Assembly (NCBI RefSeq): GCF_001905845.1
Contig: NZ_LIVZ01000012.1
Coordinates: forward strand, 62,001 to 126,000
DNA from: Streptomyces sp. TSRI0107
Lineage (GTDB): Bacteria; Actinomycetota; Actinomycetes; Streptomycetales; Streptomycetaceae
Reading direction: 5' to 3'
Length of the DNA stretch: 64,000 bases
Position numbers and translations under genes: made by a program. A model generated the notes under the pieces. That model was not told where the DNA came from and searched no databases. It saw only the letters and a program-made list of their open reading frames with translations. This document shows, in pieces, positions 59,661-64,000 of the stretch (within the stretch, counting starts at the first letter, position 1; each line of letters starts with the position of its first letter).

Positions 59661-60896
59661 TCACTCCGGCCCGGGGGTCTCCAGCGTCTTCCGGGCGCGG
59701 GGCAGGATGTTGCGGACGTAGTCGTCGACGGCCGTGTCGAGCCCGATGTCGTGCTGGGCCCGCTCCGAGAGGTACCAGCGGTGTTCCAGCAGCTGGTGGT
59801 AGATCTCGGCCGGGTCGATGCCGTCGCGCAGCTCGACCGGCACCGCCCGCACGGTCGGCCGGAACACCTCCCGCACCCAGCGGTGGGCCAGCACTTCCGG
59901 CCGGGCCGCGAGGGGGTCGCCCGGGGCGTAGTCGTCCTGGGTGGCCATCCAGGACTCCAGGTCGTTCAGCAGCCGCCGCGCCTGGTTCTCCTCGGTGTCC
60001 AGCCCGGTCAGCCGCAGCAGCTGCCGCTGGTGGTGGCCGGCGTCGACGACCTTCGGCACGAAGGTGACGGTGTCGCCGTTGGAGGAGTGGTCGATCTGCA
60101 TCTCGGCCACGTCGAAACCGAGGTCGTTGAGCCGCCGTATCCGGCGCTCGATGTAGTGGTACTTGCCCGCCGGGTAGACGGAGGTGCGGGTCAGCTCCTG
60201 CCACAGCCCCTGGTAGCGGGCGCAGATCTCGTTGCCGAACGCGATCGGGTCCACGGAGGGGTGCAGCGCCCCGGACGCCTCCAGGTCGAGGAGTTCGCCG
60301 CTGATGTTGACCCGGGCGAGGTCGAGGTCGTAGTCGCGCTGCCCGTCGCTGAGCCGCGCGTGCAGCTCGCCGGTCTCGGCGTCCACCAGGTAGGCGGCGT
60401 AGGCGCCGGCGTCCCGCCGGAACAGGGTGTTGGACAGCGAGCAGTCGCCCCACGCGAACCCCGCGAGGTGCAGCCGCACCAGCAGCACCGCGAGGGCGTC
60501 CATCAGCCGGTGCATGGTCGCCGGACGCATGGTCGTCTCGAACATCGACCGGTACGGCATCGAACCGCCCAGATGCCGGGTGATCAGCACCGGCTCCAGC
60601 GGCTCGCCGTCCGCGTCCTCCCGGCCGGTCACCACGCCGAGCGCGTCCACCGCGGGGATGCCGAGCCGGTCCAGGTCGCGCAGCAGCTCGTACTCGCGCA
60701 GGGCGGGGCGCTCGGCCAGCTCCTTGACGGCGATCACCTCGCTGCCGGCGCGGGCGTAGCGCACCACGTGCCGGGAGATGCCGCGCGGCAGCGGGACCAG
60801 GTACTCCTCGGGCCACTCCTCCAGCGGGAGCTGCCAGGGCAGTTCGAGCAGGAGCGCCGGGTGCTCCGGGTTCGTGGCGCTGATGTGCAAAGCCAT
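59661..60896 (-). CDS. DUF4032 protein with kinase-like fold
   Basis: A 411-residue soluble protein. The N-terminal 230 residues resemble an atypical kinase or lipopolysaccharide-kinase-like fold, with VIAVKEL (Lys), AWGDCSLSNTLFRR (catalytic-loop-like) and LVDAETGELHARLSDGQRDYDL. The C-terminal DUF4032 part contains GKYHYIERRIRRLNDLGFDVAEM. The role is unknown. It is convergent with the USP gene. The ATG has a -10 hexamer 6 nt upstream. Confidence 0.88.
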   Translation of the reverse strand: MALHISATNPEHPALLLELPWQLPLEEWPEEYLVPLPRGISRHVVRYARAGSEVIAVKELAERPALREYELLRDLDRLGIPAVDALGVVTGREDADGEPLEPVLITRHLGGSMPYRSMFETTMRPATMHRLMDALAVLLVRLHLAGFAWGDCSLSNTLFRRDAGAYAAYLVDAETGELHARLSDGQRDYDLDLARVNISGELLDLEASGALHPSVDPIAFGNEICARYQGLWQELTRTSVYPAGKYHYIERRIRRLNDLGFDVAEMQIDHSSNGDTVTFVPKVVDAGHHQRQLLRLTGLDTEENQARRLLNDLESWMATQDDYAPGDPLAARPEVLAHRWVREVFRPTVRAVPVELRDGIDPAEIYHQLLEHRWYLSERAQHDIGLDTAVDDYVRNILPRARKTLETPGPE

Positions 60897-60902
60897 GGCC
60901 TG

Positions 60903-60908
60903 ACCTTA
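60903..60908 (-). promoter_or_regulatory. -10 element predicting a leaderless mRNA (DUF4032)
   Basis: TAAGGT on the minus strand lies 6 nt before the ATG at 60896; no ribosome binding site is visible. Confidence 0.5.
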
Positions 60909-60939
60909 GACGGTGCGCGACGTACCCGGAGGAGCCGTC

Positions 60940-61518
60940 TCAGCGCGGCGTGATGGTCGCCAGTACGCCCCGCGTGGCCGTGCCGTCCGGCCAGGTCCAT
61001 CCCGCGACGAGCTGTCCGGAAGCCTCCGGCTCGTCCTCCGCCGGCCGCAGAACGCGGTTGAGCCGGACGTCGAACCCGTCGCCGGGTCCGGTTCCGCGCA
61101 CGGTGACGGTCGGGTCGGGGGTGTCGCTCTCGTTCTGGTGCTGCGGCACCGCCTCACCCCGCAGCAGGGCACGCAACTGGGCCGTCACCACCGGGTCGTG
61201 GACGCCGTCGTAGATCCACCGGGTGCCGAGCACCCCGTGCTCGGAGGTGCCGATCAGCGCCTCGCCGGGGACGCCCTCCAGCGCCGCGCCGCGGTAGCCC
61301 ATCGGCACCAGATACGCCACCGGCTCCGGTGCGCCGGCGTCCGCCACGACCATGAACTCGATCCCGACCTCGCCCTCCGGGTCGTCCAGCCGGAACCCGC
61401 CGGCCTTGACCGGTTCCGGCGTGCCCGCGTGGCCCACGTACCAGCTCTGCTTCGGCAGCCAGCCGGCCAGCAGTTCCAGCTTGGTGGGCGTCATGGTGGT
61501 GTGGTGGATGGCGGCCAT
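60940..61518 (-). CDS. Maltokinase N-terminal cap-like protein
   Basis: A 192-residue protein made only of the cap-like domain seen at the N-terminus of maltokinase: AAIHHTTMTPTKLELLAGWLPKQSWY and the later VAYLVPMGYRGAALEG. It has no kinase domain and no catalytic loop. Streptomycetes carry several such stand-alone proteins of unknown role; an older label is 1,4-alpha-glucan branching-like. The ATG follows GAGGGAG. It precedes the DUF4032 gene by 43 bases on the same strand. Confidence 0.82.
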   Translation of the reverse strand: MAAIHHTTMTPTKLELLAGWLPKQSWYVGHAGTPEPVKAGGFRLDDPEGEVGIEFMVVADAGAPEPVAYLVPMGYRGAALEGVPGEALIGTSEHGVLGTRWIYDGVHDPVVTAQLRALLRGEAVPQHQNESDTPDPTVTVRGTGPGDGFDVRLNRVLRPAEDEPEASGQLVAGWTWPDGTATRGVLATITPR

Positions 61519-61597
61519 GCGAAGTGCTCCCTCACGTCTGGGTCCGGGCCCGATCTCCGACGGGACGGGATCGAACCTACCCTCTTCCGCGATCACT

Positions 61598-62344
61598 TCA
61601 GGCAGCGCGTTCCCTGGCGTGGAGTGCCGCGTCGCGCACCGGACCGTGGTGGACGGGACCGTGGCCGGGCAGCAGGACGTCGGCGGCGAGGCCGGCGAGC
61701 ACGTCCAGCGAGGCCACCGCGTGGGCCCGCTCGTGGTGGAACATGTCGGGCAGCAGCTGCGGGCCCTCGGCACGGCTCGTGGGATGGCCGCTGACCAGGG
61801 CGTCACCGGAGATCACCACACCGGCGCCGGGCAGGTGGTAGGCGCAGTGGCCCAGGGTGTGGCCGGGGGTGTGCACGGGCACGGGCCGCCCCGGCAGGTC
61901 CAGCGCGCCCGCCGCCGGGAACGGCTCGGGGGCGGCGACCGGGACGTGCGCGGTGCCGCCGGAGCGCAGCGCGTGCACCGCCCACGGCAGCACACCCGGC
62001 CGCCAGCCCTCGCGCAGCACCTGCCCGACCGACACCTGGTGCAGGAAGTCGCGGCGCGCGTGCGGCACTTCGGCCTCGTGCAGGTACACCGGTGTGCCGT
62101 ACGTCGCGCGCAGGTACTCGGCGGACCCCAGGTGGTCGTTGTGGGCGTGGGTGACGAGCACGGCCGCGACCGCCTCCGGTGAACTCCCCACCGCGGCGAG
62201 GGAGTCCAGGACCAGCTCGCGGTCCCCGGGGTACCCGGTGTCGACCAGGGTGACGGCGTCCCCCTCGGTCAGGATGACCCAGTTGGTGTTGCTGCCGTGC
62301 ACCAGATAGGTGCCGTCGGCGATGTGCCGCACATCTGCCCGCAT
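61598..62344 (-). CDS. MBL-fold metallo-hydrolase
   Basis: A 248-residue metallo-beta-lactamase-fold enzyme with the metal motif THAHNDHLG, a second His at TPGHTLGHC, a bridging Asp in SGDALVSG and a final His in PGHGPVHHG. The family includes lactonases, glyoxalase II and esterases, so the substrate is not assigned. It is likely single-gene. Confidence 0.92.
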   Translation of the reverse strand: MRADVRHIADGTYLVHGSNTNWVILTEGDAVTLVDTGYPGDRELVLDSLAAVGSSPEAVAAVLVTHAHNDHLGSAEYLRATYGTPVYLHEAEVPHARRDFLHQVSVGQVLREGWRPGVLPWAVHALRSGGTAHVPVAAPEPFPAAGALDLPGRPVPVHTPGHTLGHCAYHLPGAGVVISGDALVSGHPTSRAEGPQLLPDMFHHERAHAVASLDVLAGLAADVLLPGHGPVHHGPVRDAALHARERAA

Positions 62345-62426
62345 GACCGTCCCGTTGTGCTCGAGGTCCGTACCCGACGGGAGACAGCAAAGCAGACCGC
62401 GCGGCCCGCCTCCCGGCGCGGCGGGG

Positions 62427-63047
62427 TCAGTTCACGTTGTGCGGCCGGAACTGGACGCTGATGCGCGGCCCCACGGCCCGGTTCGACTTCGGCACACAGT
62501 GCTCCCAGGTCCGCTGGCAGGAGCCGCCCATCACGATCAGGTCGCCGTGTCCGAGCGGCCGCCGTACGGTCTCCCCGCCGCCCGCCGGACGGAGCAGCAG
62601 ATCGCGCGGCGTGCCCACGGAGAGGATGGCGACCATGGTGTCCTCGCGGGCGCCCCGGCCGATCCGGTCGCCGTGCCAGGCGACGCTGTCCCGGCCGTCG
62701 CGGTAGTAGCACAGCCCGGCCGTGGTGAACGGCTCGCCCAGCTCGTCGGCGTAGTGCGCGCTGAGCGCGTCGCGCGCCTCGGTCAGCACCGGGTGCGGCA
62801 GCGGCTCGCCCGCGCGGTAGTGGGCGAGCAGCCGGGGGACGGCCACGACGTGGTCGTACATCTGGCGCCGCTCGGCCCGCCAGGGCACCTCGGCCGCCAG
62901 CTGTTCGAACAGCGCGTCGGATCCGGTCAGCCAGCCGGGCAGTACGTCGATCCAGGCGCCGGAGCCGAGGTGCGTCCGGCGGATCCCGTCGAGTGGCCCG
63001 AGCCGCAGCTGGTCGGTCTGGTCGAAGAGGGAGCCCTGGAGGTGCAT
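62427..63047 (-). CDS. AlkB-like Fe(II)/2-oxoglutarate dioxygenase
   Basis: A 206-residue dioxygenase that removes alkyl lesions from DNA or RNA bases by oxidative demethylation. Metal ligands are His125 and Asp127 in WHGDR and His183 in WEHCVP, with the 2-oxoglutarate Arg195/Arg201 in RISVQFRPHN. Its start and that of the TetR gene are divergent across about 129 bases. Confidence 0.92.
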   Translation of the reverse strand: MHLQGSLFDQTDQLRLGPLDGIRRTHLGSGAWIDVLPGWLTGSDALFEQLAAEVPWRAERRQMYDHVVAVPRLLAHYRAGEPLPHPVLTEARDALSAHYADELGEPFTTAGLCYYRDGRDSVAWHGDRIGRGAREDTMVAILSVGTPRDLLLRPAGGGETVRRPLGHGDLIVMGGSCQRTWEHCVPKSNRAVGPRISVQFRPHNVN

Positions 63048-63123
63048 GTCTCCAGCGTAACCCGCTAATCGAAAATGTGTTCCCCCGGCTGTTGGCGCGT
63101 GAGCGCGTGTCCGGTCGAGCCCT

Positions 63124-63162
63124 TTCGATACATCGGTGTATCCGATACATTCGCGTATCGAA
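63124..63162. promoter_or_regulatory. TetR operator with repeated GATACA half-sites
   Basis: A 39-bp segment starts TTCGATAC and ends GTATCGAA (8-bp arms) and contains inside two GATACA/TGTATC-like half-site pairs. It ends 14 bases before the TetR start codon and overlaps the probable promoter, as expected for autorepression. Confidence 0.7.
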
Positions 63163-63176
63163 CGGAGGTCGCAGCC

Positions 63177-63803
63177 ATGGCAGCGGAGCGCACCACCCCA
63201 CGCGTGACCCGGCGCCGGGTGCGGACCCGGGCCAACCTGCTCGACGCCGCGTTCACCGTGTTCGCCGCCAAGGGCTTCGGGCGGGTCTCCATCGAGGAGG
63301 TCTGCGAGGCCGCCGGCTACAGCCGGGGCGCCTTCTACTCCAACTTCGACAGCCTGGACGAGCTGTTCTTCGCCCTCTACCGGCAGCGCGCCGACCTCAT
63401 CGCCGAACAGGTCTCCGGCGCCCTCGCCCAGGACGGCCCCGACCTGGACGTGCCCGCCGCCGTCGACCGGGTCACCGAGGTGCTGCTGCTCGACCTGGAC
63501 TGGCTGCTGGTGAAGACCGACTTCCTGGTGCACGCCGCCAGGGAGCCGGCCGTCGCCGAGACCCTGCTGGAACACCGGGCCCGGCTGCGCGGCGCGATCG
63601 CCGAACGGCTCGCCCGCGCCCAGGGCCACACAGAACTGCCCGCCGTGTTCGGCGACAGCGACGCCGCCGCGCACGCGGTGGTCGCCGCCTACGACGGGGT
63701 CACCACCCAGCTGCTGCTGGACCGGGACGTCGAAAGCGCTCGGACCTGGCTGAAACAGCTGCTCACCGCGCTGCTGACGGACGGCAGCGGCACCCCCCGA
63801 TGA
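63177..63803 (+). CDS. TetR-family transcription regulator
   Basis: A 208-residue regulator. Residues about 20-65 form the TetR helix-turn-helix (NLLDAAFTVFAAKGFGRVSIEEVCEAAGYSRGAFYSNF); the C-terminal part has helices for ligand binding and dimerisation (LLLDLDWLLVKTDFLV). The ATG follows GGAGGTC. It is followed by the flavoprotein gene, which may be its target. Confidence 0.92.
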   Translation: MAAERTTPRVTRRRVRTRANLLDAAFTVFAAKGFGRVSIEEVCEAAGYSRGAFYSNFDSLDELFFALYRQRADLIAEQVSGALAQDGPDLDVPAAVDRVTEVLLLDLDWLLVKTDFLVHAAREPAVAETLLEHRARLRGAIAERLARAQGHTELPAVFGDSDAAAHAVVAAYDGVTTQLLLDRDVESARTWLKQLLTALLTDGSGTPR

Positions 63804-63865
63804 GCCACCCCCGATGAGTCACCCCAGATGAGTCACCCCCCGTTGAGCCACCCCGTTGAGTCAGG
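63797..63865. repeat. Five 14-bp repeat units between tetR and the flavoprotein gene
   Basis: The unit CCGATGAGTCACCC occurs about five times with small changes (GAGCC / GAGTC, CCGAT / CCGTT). The tetR stop codon is in the first unit. Each unit contains ATGA or TTGA. The flavoprotein gene begins 15 bases after the last unit. Confidence 0.85.
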
Positions 63866-63879
63866 AAGGGACGATCGCC

Positions 63880-64000
63880 ATGGATGCCGACGTCATCGTC
63901 GTCGGAGCGGGCCTGGCCGGCCTGGTCGCCGCGCACGAACTCACCAGCCGGGGCCGCCGGGTGGCCCTCGTCGACCAGGAGAACGCCGCCAACCTCGGCG
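63880..64000 (+). CDS. FAD-dependent dehydrogenase (3' end outside window)
   Basis: Only 40 codons are inside the window. They begin with an FAD-binding Rossmann motif, VIVVGAGLAGLVAAHELTSRG, then VALVDQENA. This is the opening of flavocytochrome/ketosteroid-dehydrogenase-type FAD-binding dehydrogenases. The ATG at 63880 follows AGGAAGGG. It is downstream of the TetR gene and may be under its control. Confidence 0.85.
   Translation, partial: MDADVIVVGAGLAGLVAAHELTSRGRRVALVDQENAANLG

Noticed and set aside
1..64000. CRISPR arrays, tRNA and rRNA genes
   Set aside because: No regularly spaced repeats of 24-40 bases with unique spacers and no GGTTCGAATCC-type T-arm followed by an acceptor stem were found.

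Overview
The window is about 73% G+C, has dense third-position G/C codon use, and carries a gene repertoire that points strongly to a Streptomyces chromosome: an SsgA-like protein, a streptophobe-family membrane protein, MelC1/MelC2 tyrosinase, 2-methylisoborneol (2-MIB) synthesis, ClpP3/ClpP4/PopR and SigB-family sigma factors. The mixture (clpP3P4 with a SigB-type sigma factor, 2-MIB operon, many stress and accessory enzymes, one MITE-like element, no rRNA, tRNA or core biosynthetic operons seen) fits a chromosomal arm. That placement is inference.

Layout. 1-12.4 kb: end of an MMPL exporter, a secreted protein, a class 3 aldehyde dehydrogenase with an (SEL)n N-terminus, a bacterial release-factor-like (Rv2629-type) protein, PolX, the RNA-repair pair RtcB/archease, a hexapeptide acetyltransferase, sphingomyelinase C and a PPOX flavoprotein. 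12.42-12.60 kb: a 182-bp MITE-like element flanked by CTAG. 12.7-17.5 kb: VOC protein, adenosine deaminase, DinB protein, LysR/aldo-keto reductase divergent pair and a small conserved protein. 17.6-21.5 kb: an FHA-FHA-ABC exporter, an SH3-like protein and a Ser/Thr kinase in one operon. 21.5-24.8 kb: membrane proteins and an RsbW-like ATP-binding protein. 24.8-27.8 kb: a SigB-family sigma factor, PopR and the clpP3-clpP4 operon with a matching operator. 27.8-36.4 kb: epoxide hydrolase, VOC and SGNH proteins, then the 2-MIB operon (family 2B encapsulin, 2-MIB synthase, GPP methyltransferase), a two-domain VOC protein, a two-domain RNase H and an SRPBCC protein. 36.4-44.0 kb: tyrosinase operon, a Tat-exported VAO-family oxidase, AKR, SsgA-like protein, an unassigned HTH-like protein and an F420 oxidoreductase. 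44.1-54.9 kb: two serine hydrolases, a membrane pseudokinase, a PLP lyase, AIM24, a TerD-CAP-CAP fusion and a LAL-type LuxR regulator. 55.0-58.5 kb: a translationally coupled trio of receiver/thioredoxin-reductase-like flavoprotein, cNMP-binding-domain histidine kinase and UBP zinc finger. 58.7-64 kb: universal stress protein, DUF4032 protein, maltokinase-cap-like protein, MBL hydrolase, AlkB, and a TetR gene next to the start of a flavoprotein.

The most interesting units are: (i) the receiver-flavoprotein / cNMP-kinase / UBP-finger operon, which looks like a two-component redox system with a flavoenzyme as its output; (ii) ClpP4, in which the catalytic histidine position is glycine, next to a PopR gene ending in an Ala-Ala degron and a perfect PopR-type palindrome; (iii) the FHA-ABC/kinase operon; (iv) the encapsulin-linked 2-MIB operon; and (v) a pseudokinase that has lost every catalytic residue. 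Eleven genes share an unusual layout in which a TANNNT (or CANNNT) -10 hexamer lies 6-7 nt before the start codon with no clear ribosome binding site, which predicts leaderless mRNAs; a twelfth is a weaker match.

All calls come from reading the sequence and from family knowledge; no searches were run.
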